Positions 24,718 to 33,186 of a stretch of 64,000 nucleotides of DNA are shown in pieces. Within the stretch, counting starts at the first letter, position 1, and each line of letters starts with the position of its first letter. This DNA comes from Actinomycetota bacterium (lineage in GTDB: Bacteria; Actinomycetota; Thermoleophilia; Gaiellales; F1-60-MAGs149), in assembly GCA_026392355.1 (NCBI GenBank), contig JAPLCF010000030.1:372001-436000 (forward strand), written 5' to 3'. The position numbers and the translations under genes were made by a program. The notes under the pieces were generated by a model. The model did no database searches. It had not been told where the DNA came from and saw only the letters and a program-made list of their open reading frames with translations.

Positions 24718-25670
24718 CTCGTCGCGAAGACGGAGGCAGCGGGCAGCGACGCCTGCACCGCTTCATTCACGCTCACGCCAAGAGCATCGAACGCCCGCAG
24801 AAGGGCACCAACCGCGGGCTCGACGGCCGCCTCGACCGGCACACCCAGCGGTACCTCTGCCTGCACGGCCTCGCGCAGGAGCGAGGTCGGGTGACGGAAG
24901 ACGCCACCGACCAGCACGAGCGGGAAGGCCCCGGTGAAGCCGAGCTCGCGCGCGCAGACGGCCGCCTGTTCGCCGAGCACCTTGCCCTCGCGTCGTACGA
25001 TCGCCATCGCGATCGGGTCGCCCTCGGCCGCGACGTCCAACACATCAGGACAGAACCACCGGCTATCGGTGTTGCTGTCGCGGTCCCGTCGGGTCAACAG
25101 GTGCAACAGCGCATCTGGATCGGCCGCGTCGTAGCGCGCCAGCGCCCGCTCGGTGAGTGCCGTCGGCAGACCGATGCCCAGATACGCGCGCTGCACTGCG
25201 CTGAGCCCGAGGCGGCCGATCTCGCGGGCACCCGATGGCTCCGGCCAGAAGCCACGGTGGTAGATCGTCCCGTCCGCGCTCATACCGGCTGCTGTGCCCC
25301 CGGTTCCGCAGGACACGAGAATGCCGACGCCGTCTGGCGTCCCACAGCGAATCGCATTGACCGCGTCATTGAGGACCAGTACACCACCACCAATGGCACC
25401 GCGCATCGTCTCGTCGAGCAGCGCGAAATCCTCGGGCCAGTCCGCCCCCGCCAAACCGAACGCGGCGTGGCTGATGTCGGCCCCGGTACACCCGGCCATC
25501 GCGCAGGCGTCGGTGACAGCCCGCGTCAGCTCGTCGAGCGCGGCCGGATTGTCGTGCACGTCACTCGACCCTGCTCGCCCCCAGCCGACGATGGTCCCAT
25601 CGTCTCGCGCCACCAGCGCGATCGTCTTGGTGTTGCCACCGTCGCAGCCGAGGACGAACCGGTTGCTCAT
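24714..25670 (-). CDS. BadF/BcrA-type sugar kinase, probably N-acetylglucosamine kinase-like
   Basis: 318 residues. Actin-fold kinase of the BadF/BadG family that includes eukaryotic-type GlcNAc kinase: phosphate-1 loop [14 protein letters not shown], catalytic region [11 protein letters not shown], phosphate-2 loop [12 protein letters not shown], adenosine motif [12 protein letters not shown]. Starts in the stop of the GH4 gene (4-nt overlap), so it is co-translated with a glycosidase that normally acts on phosphorylated or oxidised sugars. Amino-sugar specificity is inferred from the family and neighbours. Confidence 0.88.
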   Translation of the reverse strand: MSNRFVLGCDGGNTKTIALVARDDGTIVGWGRAGSSDVHDNPAALDELTRAVTDACAMAGCTGADISHAAFGLAGADWPEDFALLDETMRGAIGGGVLVLNDAVNAIRCGTPDGVGILVSCGTGGTAAGMSADGTIYHRGFWPEPSGAREIGRLGLSAVQRAYLGIGLPTALTERALARYDAADPDALLHLLTRRDRDSNTDSRWFCPDVLDVAAEGDPIAMAIVRREGKVLGEQAAVCARELGFTGAFPLVLVGGVFRHPTSLLREAVQAEVPLGVPVEAAVEPAVGALLRAFDALGVSVNEAVQASLPAASVFATS

Positions 25671-26980
25671 CGCACCGACGGCGGAATCAGGCGCTCAGGC
25701 AGGTGCTCGCGATGCGCCGCGGCGAGTTCCGTGTAGATGATTTCGGCCTGGTCGATCGTGCGCACCAGCGGGTTCGAGGCGAGCGTGCGAATGCCCGCCT
25801 TCCAATCGCCCTCCCAGGCGACCTGGCCGGCGGAAGCCTGGTACTCGCCGAGCGCCAACACGAGACCACGCACGTCTCGCGCCAGCGGCGGCGCAGGCAG
25901 CGGCTCGATCCAGTTGGCGTTGCAGCGCCCATAGATCTCCACGACCAGATCTTCCGAGAAGCCGGGCAGCACGCCGCCGACATTCGGGACGTTGACCGGG
26001 TGGATCTCATCCTTGTCGTTGAAGACCGCGTCCATCACGTCGATCGCGAGCTCAAGCTCGTGGATGCCACCACGCGAACGCGCTGGATCGAGCTGCGGGT
26101 CGTCGGTCTGGGCCTGCTCCTCGTAGTGCTCCCAGTAGCCGGGTGCCCACGACAGGATGTCCTCAGCGCGCGACGTCGGCTTGGCCTTGAGCTCGGCGAC
26201 GACCTCGTCTTCGCAGTAGTAGTACTGGAAGTAGTGCGAGGGAATCGCGTTGAACGTCGTCGCAATGCGCAGACGGCGCAGCAGATCGGGCTCCTGGCTC
26301 GGATCGTCCTTGCGCCGCTCCCACTCCTCGCGCAGGATCGGCATCGCGTCCTTGCCCTGGTACGTCTGCTCAAACGCCCACGACGCATGGTTGAGGCCGA
26401 CCATCTTGGCGTCAACGTCGTCGTAGACGTAGCCGAGGTCGCGCATCAACTCGCGCGGGTAAACGATCGGCCCCTCACAGAGCGCCACGAGCGGGATGTC
26501 GCAGTGCGTCGTCCACGCCTGCGCCACGAGGTTGACGGGGTTCGTGTAGTTGAAGACCTTCGCCTTCGGCGCCACGGCCGCCAGATCGTCCGCAACGCCC
26601 ATCATCACGTTGACGGCGCGCAGGCACATGAAGAACCCGCCCGGGCCCTGCGTCTCCTGCCCGATCACGCCATGCTTGAGCGGAATCTTCTCGTCGAGCA
26701 CGCGCGCCTGGAACCCACCGGGACGGAAGCTCGACAGCACGGCATCGACATCGGTCAGGCCCGCGCGACGATCGGTCGTCGTCGTGACGGTCATGTCGAG
26801 GCCACGTGCGGCGATCATCTTGTCGGCAAGCGTCTTGACGAGATCGAGGCGCGAGCCCGGCAGATCGATCAGCACGATCTCCGAGCCGTTGAAGTCTGCC
26901 CCCTGATGAATGAACGACGCCATCGTGCCAACGGCACGGGTCGAGCCGCCACCGAGGTATGCCATCTTGATTCGAGCCAT
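25667..26980 (-). CDS. Family 4 glycoside hydrolase with atypical CEGP metal motif
   Basis: 437 residues. GH4 enzymes use NAD+ and Mn2+ in a redox-elimination mechanism. Visible: Rossmann start KMAYLGGGSTRAVG, NYTNPVNLVAQAW (144-156), the metal Cys168 in LVALCEGPIVY and His198 in GLNHASW. The tetrapeptide around the metal Cys, which usually tracks specificity (CHSV, CDMP, CHG, CNVP), is CEGP, so substrate cannot be read from known classes. ATG 26980 has AAGGAG six nt upstream, placed inside the end of the permease gene 3 nt away. Confidence 0.9.
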   Translation of the reverse strand: MARIKMAYLGGGSTRAVGTMASFIHQGADFNGSEIVLIDLPGSRLDLVKTLADKMIAARGLDMTVTTTTDRRAGLTDVDAVLSSFRPGGFQARVLDEKIPLKHGVIGQETQGPGGFFMCLRAVNVMMGVADDLAAVAPKAKVFNYTNPVNLVAQAWTTHCDIPLVALCEGPIVYPRELMRDLGYVYDDVDAKMVGLNHASWAFEQTYQGKDAMPILREEWERRKDDPSQEPDLLRRLRIATTFNAIPSHYFQYYYCEDEVVAELKAKPTSRAEDILSWAPGYWEHYEEQAQTDDPQLDPARSRGGIHELELAIDVMDAVFNDKDEIHPVNVPNVGGVLPGFSEDLVVEIYGRCNANWIEPLPAPPLARDVRGLVLALGEYQASAGQVAWEGDWKAGIRTLASNPLVRTIDQAEIIYTELAAAHREHLPERLIPPSVR

Positions 26981-26982
26981 GC

Positions 26983-27807
26983 CTACTCCTTGACCGCGCC
27001 CGCGGTAATGCCGCGAATGAAGTGCCGCTGCAGCAGCACGTACACGATAATGACGGGCAGGGCCACGATCACCGCGGCCGCTGCCACCGCCGTAGGATCG
27101 CCGGCACGGGTCGCCGTAGCGAAGAAGCTCAATCCCAGCGGCGCGGTCTGCTTGTCGGGGTCCTGGATCATCACCAGTGCGAGCAGAAACTCGTTCCACG
27201 TGTACATAAAGATGAGCGCGCTCAGCGTGAGCAGCGCGGGCTTCGCCTGCGGCAGCAGCACGCGCACAAGAATCGTGAAGCTCCCTGCCCCGTCGACCCG
27301 CGCAGCCTCAATCAGGCTCTTTGGTGTTGAGCGGAAAAACGCGCGCATCCAGAAGGTGCCAAAGGGTATCGAGAGCCCGATCTGCGGCAGGATCAGCGCC
27401 CAGTAGGTGTTCGTCAGGTCGAACGCCTGCAGGTCGTAGTAGAGCGGGATCACGGTCGCCTCGTACGGGAAGATCAAACCGAGCAAGATCAGCCCGAAGA
27501 TCACCGAGTCGCCCGGGAACCGCATCGTGCCGAACGCGTAGCCCGTGCCGATCGAGAGCACGACGGACACGACGGTGACGGCGACGGCGACGATGAAGCT
27601 CGACCAGAGGCCCGTCGCGAAGTTGCCGTCCGTCCACGCCTTCTCGAACGTCTCCAACGAGAAGGAGGTTGGCAGCGCGAAGCCCGTGATCTGATCGTCC
27701 TTCGTGTGCAGGGCAAGCCCGAGGATGCCCAGCACCGGATACAGCGCAAGAATCGAGAACAGCCCGAGGACCACGTAGGCCGTCCATTGGTCGCGACGGG
27801 TAATCAC
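26983..27807 (-). CDS. Sugar ABC importer permease (MalG/CUT1 type)
   Basis: 274 residues from GTG 27807, which overlaps the stop of the first permease gene (GTGA). Six hydrophobic helices; the EAA loop reads LIEAARVDGAGSFTILVRVL. The tail ends FIRGITAGAVKE, the usual MalG-type ending. Pairs with the permease at 27804-28736; substrate is likely an oligosaccharide or amino sugar. Confidence 0.93.
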   Translation of the reverse strand: MITRRDQWTAYVVLGLFSILALYPVLGILGLALHTKDDQITGFALPTSFSLETFEKAWTDGNFATGLWSSFIVAVAVTVVSVVLSIGTGYAFGTMRFPGDSVIFGLILLGLIFPYEATVIPLYYDLQAFDLTNTYWALILPQIGLSIPFGTFWMRAFFRSTPKSLIEAARVDGAGSFTILVRVLLPQAKPALLTLSALIFMYTWNEFLLALVMIQDPDKQTAPLGLSFFATATRAGDPTAVAAAAVIVALPVIIVYVLLQRHFIRGITAGAVKE

Positions 27808-28736
27808 GCGTGCTCTCCGCGATCGCCGATGCGCGTAATGACGAGCGCAACGGCGAAGATGATCAGCGTGAGGACCACTGCGACAGCGCACGCCATGCCG
27901 ACGCGTCCGTAGGAGAAGGCATTCAGGACGATCAGGACGCTCGGCACGCGCGTCTCGCCGCCGGGCCCGCCCTTCGTGGTGTTGTAGATGAGGTCGAACG
28001 AACGCAGCGCGGTGATGGTCGTGAGCGTGAGAACCACGGCGAGCTCATTGCGCAGCTGCGGCAGCGTGACGACGCGCATCTCCTGCCAGACGCTGGCGCC
28101 GTCGACGCGCGCAGCATCGTAGAGCGACTGGGGAATGCGTTGCATGCCAGCGAGGAAGAGGACAAACGCGAGACCGAAGGTGATCCACGAGCCGACGAAG
28201 CCCAGCGCTGGCAGCGCCGTATCGAAGTCGCCCAGCCATTGCCGATCGAGGCCCAAGGGTTCGAGCACCCGGTTGAGCGGACCATCGGGCGCGTAGATCC
28301 AGACGAAGGCCTGGGCGACCACGACGACGGCCACGGTCTGCGGCAGGAAGATCATCGTGCGAAAAACGGTTAGTCCGCGCGGCTTGGCGCGCTGCAGCAC
28401 GAGGATCAGAAGCAGTGCGATCAGTACCGCGATCCCTGAGTAGTAAAGGATCAGCTTGATCGAGTGGACGAACGAGCCACGGATCTCCTCGTCGGTCAGG
28501 AGCTCGCGATAGTTGGCCAGCCCGATCCAGTGCCCGAGCGTGATGCCGTCCCACTCAAAGAACGAGAGCCACACCGTATGCAGGAGCGGCAAAAACGTGA
28601 AGAGCAGATAGAACGCGAGGGCGGGCAGCAGAAACAGGAACGCCACGTAGCGCGGCTCGCCCGGCGCGCGACGACGACGGCCGCCCCGGGAAAAAATCCC
28701 GGGGCGGCGTCGATCGTTACTGGCGTTCGAAGCCAC
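27804..28736 (-). CDS. Sugar ABC importer permease (MalF/UgpA type)
   Basis: 310 residues from GTG 28736, about 3 nt after the binding-protein stop. A basic N-terminal tail is followed by six helices; the EAA loop reads LYDAARVDGASVWQEM. Codons for residues 10-19 coincide with the perfect hairpin at 28681-28707, so either the hairpin is coding or translation begins later, for example at the GTG of VAFLFLLP. Heterodimer partner of the following permease. Confidence 0.92.
   Translation of the reverse strand: MASNASNDRRRPGIFSRGGRRRRAPGEPRYVAFLFLLPALAFYLLFTFLPLLHTVWLSFFEWDGITLGHWIGLANYRELLTDEEIRGSFVHSIKLILYYSGIAVLIALLLILVLQRAKPRGLTVFRTMIFLPQTVAVVVVAQAFVWIYAPDGPLNRVLEPLGLDRQWLGDFDTALPALGFVGSWITFGLAFVLFLAGMQRIPQSLYDAARVDGASVWQEMRVVTLPQLRNELAVVLTLTTITALRSFDLIYNTTKGGPGGETRVPSVLIVLNAFSYGRVGMACAVAVVLTLIIFAVALVITRIGDRGEHA
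28681..28707 (-). other. Strong hairpin between binding-protein and permease genes
   Basis: CCGCCCCGGGA and TCCCGGGGCGG form a perfect 11-bp stem around a 5-nt A/T loop, starting 33 nt after the binding-protein stop and lying inside the permease 5' codons. No T run follows. Its place matches known hairpins that raise binding-protein mRNA over permease mRNA. Confidence 0.75.
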
Positions 28737-28739
28737 GCC

Positions 28740-30137
28740 CTACTTGAGGGTGTCGTGGAACTTCTGCCAGTCCGCCTGAATGGTCTTGGCGACCTCTTCA
28801 GGGGTGGCCTTGCCGGCGGCGAGCTTCTGGAACTCGGCGCCCATCGTGTCGTACATGCTGGGCGAGGACCAGTCGAGGAACAGCGTCAGACCGCCGTCCT
28901 TGACCAGCTGCTGCCAGCCAGTGGCAACCTGACCGAGGTACTCATCGCCCTCGGGCTGCGGTGCCGACTGCACGGCCGGGATCTGCACCTGGTCGTACAT
29001 CAGCTGGGCCGAGCCCTCGCCGTTGATCAGGTGGTTGATGAAGGCCGCGGCCACGTCCGGGTACTTCGACTTGGACGAGATGTGCCACGGCAGCGACGTC
29101 GAGCCGATCGCGATGTGCTTACCGCTGACGCCAGGAGGTCCGTTCATGAAGCCCGCATCCGCGCCGAGCCCCTCCTTGACGACGCCGGCCTGCCAGTTGC
29201 CGCCCATCAGGAACGCGCCCTGACCCTTGGCGAAGGCAGCCGCAGCATCGTTCTCGCCGACAGCGTTGTAGTCCTTGCCGAAGACGCCGGCATTGACCCA
29301 GTCCTGAAGCTGCTTCATCGCCGCGATGTTCTCGGCGTTGTCGAACGTCGCGCCATCCGCCTGGAAGACCCAGTCACGAATCGACTGAGGATTCGTTGAG
29401 TTGGCGCCCTGGAACATGCCCCAGGCATGCACGATTGCGTAACCGTCGAGGTTACCGATCGTGACGACCGGCTCGTCGGCGGGCAGCGAATCGCGGAGCT
29501 TCAGCACTGCCGCCTGGAACTCGTCCCAGGTCGTCAGCGAGGCCGGATCGATCCCGGCCTCAGCAAGCTTGGCCTTGTTGTAGAACACGCCCGTCGACTG
29601 GCCGAACTGGCCAACGCCGTAGACGGTGCCCTCGCCGAACTTGGAGCCATCATCGGCCCACTGGAACTGCTGGAACGTGTCCGGCGTGTACCAGTCCCTC
29701 CAACCCAGCGTCGCGAGCTGGTCGGTGAGCGGCAGGATCAGGCCCGACTTGACGAGCGCGCCGTCAATCTGCCAACCCTGGTTGCCCTCGGCCACGTCCG
29801 GCGCGTCATCGCTCGCCATCTGCAGCGGAATCACCTTGATGTAGTCGGAGAAACCCTTGAAGTCGATCTCAACGGTCACGTTGGGATACGCCTCCTCGAA
29901 CTGGCGTGCCAGCTCTTCGATCACAGGCTTCGGACCGGGATCCTGATTGTCCGCCGATGCCACGCGCAGCGTGATGTCGCCGTACTTGGCAAACGGATTA
30001 TCAGCGTCGGCAGCGCTGGTCTCGACCGTCGCAGCGGATTCTGCTCCGCCACCTCCGTCCGAACCTGGCGTCCCACCGCACGCAGCGATGATCGCGGCAA
30101 GCATTGCCACGAGCAGCGCGAGCATGAACTTCCTCAT
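28740..30137 (-). CDS. Sugar ABC substrate-binding lipoprotein
   Basis: 465 residues. Lipoprotein signal with lipobox IIAAC (Cys20), then a Gly/Ala/Ser linker. CUT1 family 1 solute-binding fold: ITLRVASADNQDPG, IEELARQFEEAYPNVTVEI, TWDEFQAAVLKLRDS, and LMGGNWQAGVVKE. First gene of the import operon, with TATACT at 30176-30181 and GGGAGGAG before the ATG. The ligand is inferred to be an oligosaccharide or amino-sugar glycoside from GH4, kinase and SIS neighbours. Confidence 0.94.
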   Translation of the reverse strand: MRKFMLALLVAMLAAIIAACGGTPGSDGGGGAESAATVETSAADADNPFAKYGDITLRVASADNQDPGPKPVIEELARQFEEAYPNVTVEIDFKGFSDYIKVIPLQMASDDAPDVAEGNQGWQIDGALVKSGLILPLTDQLATLGWRDWYTPDTFQQFQWADDGSKFGEGTVYGVGQFGQSTGVFYNKAKLAEAGIDPASLTTWDEFQAAVLKLRDSLPADEPVVTIGNLDGYAIVHAWGMFQGANSTNPQSIRDWVFQADGATFDNAENIAAMKQLQDWVNAGVFGKDYNAVGENDAAAAFAKGQGAFLMGGNWQAGVVKEGLGADAGFMNGPPGVSGKHIAIGSTSLPWHISSKSKYPDVAAAFINHLINGEGSAQLMYDQVQIPAVQSAPQPEGDEYLGQVATGWQQLVKDGGLTLFLDWSSPSMYDTMGAEFQKLAAGKATPEEVAKTIQADWQKFHDTLK

Positions 30138-30138
30138 C

Positions 30139-30161
30139 GATTTCTCCTCCCTGGTGAAATC
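30139..30161 (-). promoter_or_regulatory. Ribosome-binding site held in a hairpin loop
   Basis: On the minus strand GATTTC and GAAATC form a 6-bp stem whose loop contains GGGAGGA, directly before ATG 30137. It could present or modulate the Shine-Dalgarno of the binding-protein gene. Confidence 0.45.
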
Positions 30162-30175
30162 CTCGGGTGCAGGGG

Positions 30176-30181
30176 AGTATA
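30176..30181 (-). promoter_or_regulatory. -10 box (TATACT) of the sugar-import operon
   Basis: Minus strand TATACT gives a leader of roughly 30 nt containing the Shine-Dalgarno. A TTGGCA with 19-nt spacing is a weak -35. Confidence 0.6.
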
Positions 30182-30193
30182 GGGTGCGTCACC

Positions 30194-30212
30194 GTGCCAA
30201 TGCCAACGGCAC
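30194..30212. promoter_or_regulatory. Candidate operator between divergent sugar operons
   Basis: GTGCC and GGCAC arms separated by AATGCCAAC form a 19-bp dyad beside the -10 of the minus operon. A regulator could control both directions; none is encoded nearby. Confidence 0.4.
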
Positions 30213-30229
30213 CGCAATGCGCTCGGTGA

Positions 30230-30245
30230 TAGCCTGCCCGAGATG
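30230..30245 (+). promoter_or_regulatory. Leaderless promoter: TAGCCT box, 7-nt spacer, ATG
   Basis: TAGCCT at 30230-30235, 7-nt spacer, ATG 30243 of the SIS-protein gene. Confidence 0.55.
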
Positions 30246-31256
30246 CGCACGTCTGGACTGTGGCTGGATGTGTTGGAAATGCCGGAGGCACTCCAGCGCA
30301 CCCTCGATGCGAATGCGGGCGTCGACGATGCCATCGCAGTTCTGCGCGATCCGTCCGTGCGCCGCGTCATCGCGACGGGCAATGGCGCCGCGTACTACGT
30401 CGCCTTCGCCATCGCGCTGGCCGCACTGGAGTCCGGTAGCGGCCCCGAACTGGTGGCCTTGCCCGCCGGCGTCGTCGCCGATCCCCGCTTTGTCTGGCGC
30501 GAGGGCGACCGACTGCTGGCGATCTCGTCCTCGGGTGAGTTCAAGGATGTCGTGCGAGCCATCGAACAGGGCGCGCCGAAGCCGGTGGTTGCCATCACCG
30601 CAAATGCCGATTCGACACTCGGTCGCCTGGCCGACGCTGTGGCCCTTCAGACTGTCCTCCACCAGCGCGCCATCACGCACACGCAGGCGCTGGCTGGCGC
30701 CTTGGCGATCGGACTCCGCATCTGGGGTGGCGTCACGGGAGACACCGCACTCGCGCGTATTCCCGACAGCGGGCCGGCCGCGCTCGACGCCGCGATCGCG
30801 ATGAGCGCCGACTGGGCGGAGAGCGCGTTCGACACCACCGTACTGCCGGTCGCCGCTGCGTCATTTGGCGGCGGCCCTGCCTGGTCGTCTGCGCTCGAGA
30901 CCGCGCTGCTCCTCAAGGAGATCTCGCGCATTCCCGCCGAAGGCGCCGAGACCCGCGAAGGTGCGACGAGCGTGATGTACGGCCTCAATCCGCAGCACCT
31001 CGTACTGGCCCTCGAGACGACGGGCGACCCCGGGTTTACCGAGGCGGTCGATGTCTGCCGCGCGACGGGGGCGAACGTCGTTGTCGTTCCGGGCGGTACG
31101 GCCGTCGATCGTCGCTTTGCCTTCGCCACCCTCTTGCCCGCTACGAGCGCGGCGAGTGGCGTGCTGGCCAACCTCGGCGGACACGACATCGACAACCCCA
31201 CGTGGACCGACGCGTACTATGCAACGGCACGCAACAGCGGAAAGGCAACACCGTGA
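30243..31256 (+). CDS. SIS-domain protein (AgaS/GlmS-isomerase-like)
   Basis: 337 residues. Two sugar-isomerase (SIS) domains without the glutaminase domain of GlmS: RRVIATGNGAAYYVAFAIAL, ISSSGEFKDVVRAIEQG, then the second domain with GPAWSSALETALLLKEISRI and a GATSVMYG loop. Such proteins bind phosphosugars and include amino-sugar deaminases/isomerases (AgaS, FrlB, NagB-II). Heads the plus-strand operon. Next to a GlcNAc-kinase-like protein, deamination of a hexosamine phosphate is plausible but not shown. Confidence 0.85.
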   Translation: MRTSGLWLDVLEMPEALQRTLDANAGVDDAIAVLRDPSVRRVIATGNGAAYYVAFAIALAALESGSGPELVALPAGVVADPRFVWREGDRLLAISSSGEFKDVVRAIEQGAPKPVVAITANADSTLGRLADAVALQTVLHQRAITHTQALAGALAIGLRIWGGVTGDTALARIPDSGPAALDAAIAMSADWAESAFDTTVLPVAAASFGGGPAWSSALETALLLKEISRIPAEGAETREGATSVMYGLNPQHLVLALETTGDPGFTEAVDVCRATGANVVVVPGGTAVDRRFAFATLLPATSAASGVLANLGGHDIDNPTWTDAYYATARNSGKATP

Positions 31257-32350
31257 TCGGCATCGGCATCATCGGCCTTGGCAACGTCTGGGAAGGGCCC
31301 TACCGCACGGAAATCGCGCCGCTGATCCGCGCTGGCGCGGTGCGCGTGGTCACCGTCTGCGACACGGATCCCGCCAAGCGCGCCTTCGCTCTGACGCAGT
31401 ACCCGGGGGCAATAGAGAGCACCGAGGCCGAAGCGGTGATCGCGCATCCCGACGTCGACGTGGTGCTGATTCTCACCGCGATGCCCGCGCACGGCCCGCT
31501 CGCTGAGGCAGCGCTCCTCGCGGGCAAGCACCTGCTCGTCGAGAAGCCGATGGCGACCGATCTCGAGACCGCCGCTCGCCTCGTCGAGCTCGCCAAGACG
31601 GCGCCCGGGCACCTGATCCCCGCGCCGCACGTGATCCTCTCGCCCACGTTCCGCGCCATCCATGCGGACCTCCAGTCGGGCCGCATCGGCCAGACCACAC
31701 TGGCACGTGCGCGCTACGGCTGGGCCGGCCCCAACTGGGGCCAGTGGTTCTACCGCGCAGGCGGTGGCTCGCTGTTCGACCTCGGCGTCTACAACGTCGT
31801 CTCGCTCTGCGCACTGCTCGGATCGGCCAAGCGCGTCACCGGCATGGTCGGGACCGCGATCCCCGAACGCATCGTCGAAGGCGAGGCGATGCAGGTGGAG
31901 ACCGACGACAACGCGCACGTGCTGATCGACTTCGGCGCTGCAACGTATGCCGTCGTCACCACGGGCTTCACGATCCAGAAGTACCACTCCCCCGCGATCG
32001 AGCTCTACGGCACGCTCGGCACGATCCAGCTGAAGGGCGACGACTGGGCGCCCGACGGCTATGAGGCGTGGGAGAACGCGCGTAACGCATGGACCGTGCA
32101 TCCCGAATCGAATCCGACGTGGCGCTGGACGGCGGGCCTCGCGCACCTCATCGAGGCGATCGAGACGGATCGTGAGCCGCTGATTCGCCCGGAGCACGGC
32201 TACCACGCGCTCGAGATCATGCTCGCGGCCCAAGAGGCAGGCCGCACCGGCATGGCACAGAACATCACCAGCGAGTTCCCCGCCGTCACCTACGAGGGCT
32301 GGGACGCCGTTGCACCCGATCGGCGCGCGCGCCATGATCCACGGAGTTAG
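31253..32350 (+). CDS. Gfo/Idh/MocA-family sugar oxidoreductase
   Basis: 365 residues from GTG 31253, which overlaps the preceding stop (GTGA) and follows GGAAAGG. Rossmann fold IGIIGLGNVWEGPYRTEI, the EKPMA motif with the conserved Lys, then the alpha/beta substrate domain (FYRAGGGSLFDLGVYNV with the conserved D-x-G-x-Y/H). NAD(P)-dependent oxidation or reduction of a sugar or inositol; exact substrate unknown. Confidence 0.9.
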   Translation: MIGIGIIGLGNVWEGPYRTEIAPLIRAGAVRVVTVCDTDPAKRAFALTQYPGAIESTEAEAVIAHPDVDVVLILTAMPAHGPLAEAALLAGKHLLVEKPMATDLETAARLVELAKTAPGHLIPAPHVILSPTFRAIHADLQSGRIGQTTLARARYGWAGPNWGQWFYRAGGGSLFDLGVYNVVSLCALLGSAKRVTGMVGTAIPERIVEGEAMQVETDDNAHVLIDFGAATYAVVTTGFTIQKYHSPAIELYGTLGTIQLKGDDWAPDGYEAWENARNAWTVHPESNPTWRWTAGLAHLIEAIETDREPLIRPEHGYHALEIMLAAQEAGRTGMAQNITSEFPAVTYEGWDAVAPDRRARHDPRS

Positions 32351-32352
32351 CC

Positions 32353-33186
32353 ATGACCAAGTACTCGCCCTCCCCTCGCCCCACGTTCGACGGCCCGACG
32401 CGCATCACCCGCACCGACGTGACGCGCCATGTCTGGGGCGACCACGAGGCTGGCGAGGTCAACGACTGGATCTACGCCTCGACGGACAAGGTGCATTGCC
32501 TCGTGTTCGGCGTCGGCCCGCAGGGGTCGTACCGCCACTCCGAGGAGTTCCGCACGATCTTCGGTGCCGATGAGTATCTGCACGTGCTCGAAGGCGAGAT
32601 GATCCTGATGAGCCCGGAGACCGGCCACGTCGTGCACGTACCGACGGGGCATGGCGCGTCGTTCGGTCCCGACACCTGGCAACACGTCTACGCCCACGGC
32701 GGCCAGCCGCTGCGCGTTCTTGAGCTCTTCGCTCCGCAGCCGTCGGCCGGCACCAGCGGCGCCCACGCGCGAACCCGCCCCTATCTCGAAAAGGCGGACT
32801 GGCGCTACCAGCGCGACGAGGACCTCGCCGCCGGCACCGCAGCACCGGGACCGTTCCGTGTGCACGACGGGCGCGACGCGATCCTCCGCTACGAGCCGGG
32901 TGTCCTGACGGGCGTTGAACTCGCCGCTGAGCACCTCACCGCCGGCTGGATCGAGATCTCGCCAGGTGGCATCTCGCAGCAGCATGCGCACGGCGGCGAC
33001 CTGATCCTGTTCGCCCTCACCCCTGGCACCTACGTCCGTGCGAGCAAGGCCGACGGCGAGGTCGTGGCTGAACTCGGCCCCGAGGACGTCATGTACATCC
33101 CCGCTGGCTCGACGTACGACATCCGCAACGTCGGCGGCGAGACCTGCCGCCTCGTCTTCGGCGTCGCCCCCTCGTTTCTACCGTGA
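32353..33186 (+). CDS. Bicupin protein
   Basis: 277 residues. Two cupin barrels. First (about 50-125): SYRHSEEFRTIFGADEYLHV then LEGEMILMSPETGHVVHVPTG; second (about 180-270): GWIEISPGGISQQHAHGGDL then VMYIPAGSTYDIRNVG. His/Glu metal ligands are visible in both. GGAG lies 7 nt before the ATG. Position in the sugar operon suggests an isomerase- or dioxygenase-like step, or a sensor; unassigned. Confidence 0.82.
   Translation: MTKYSPSPRPTFDGPTRITRTDVTRHVWGDHEAGEVNDWIYASTDKVHCLVFGVGPQGSYRHSEEFRTIFGADEYLHVLEGEMILMSPETGHVVHVPTGHGASFGPDTWQHVYAHGGQPLRVLELFAPQPSAGTSGAHARTRPYLEKADWRYQRDEDLAAGTAAPGPFRVHDGRDAILRYEPGVLTGVELAAEHLTAGWIEISPGGISQQHAHGGDLILFALTPGTYVRASKADGEVVAELGPEDVMYIPAGSTYDIRNVGGETCRLVFGVAPSFLP

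Noticed and set aside
25703-27406. 567-residue plus-strand open frame
   Set aside because: Antisense to the GH4 enzyme and a permease, both with catalytic or membrane signatures and good ribosome sites.
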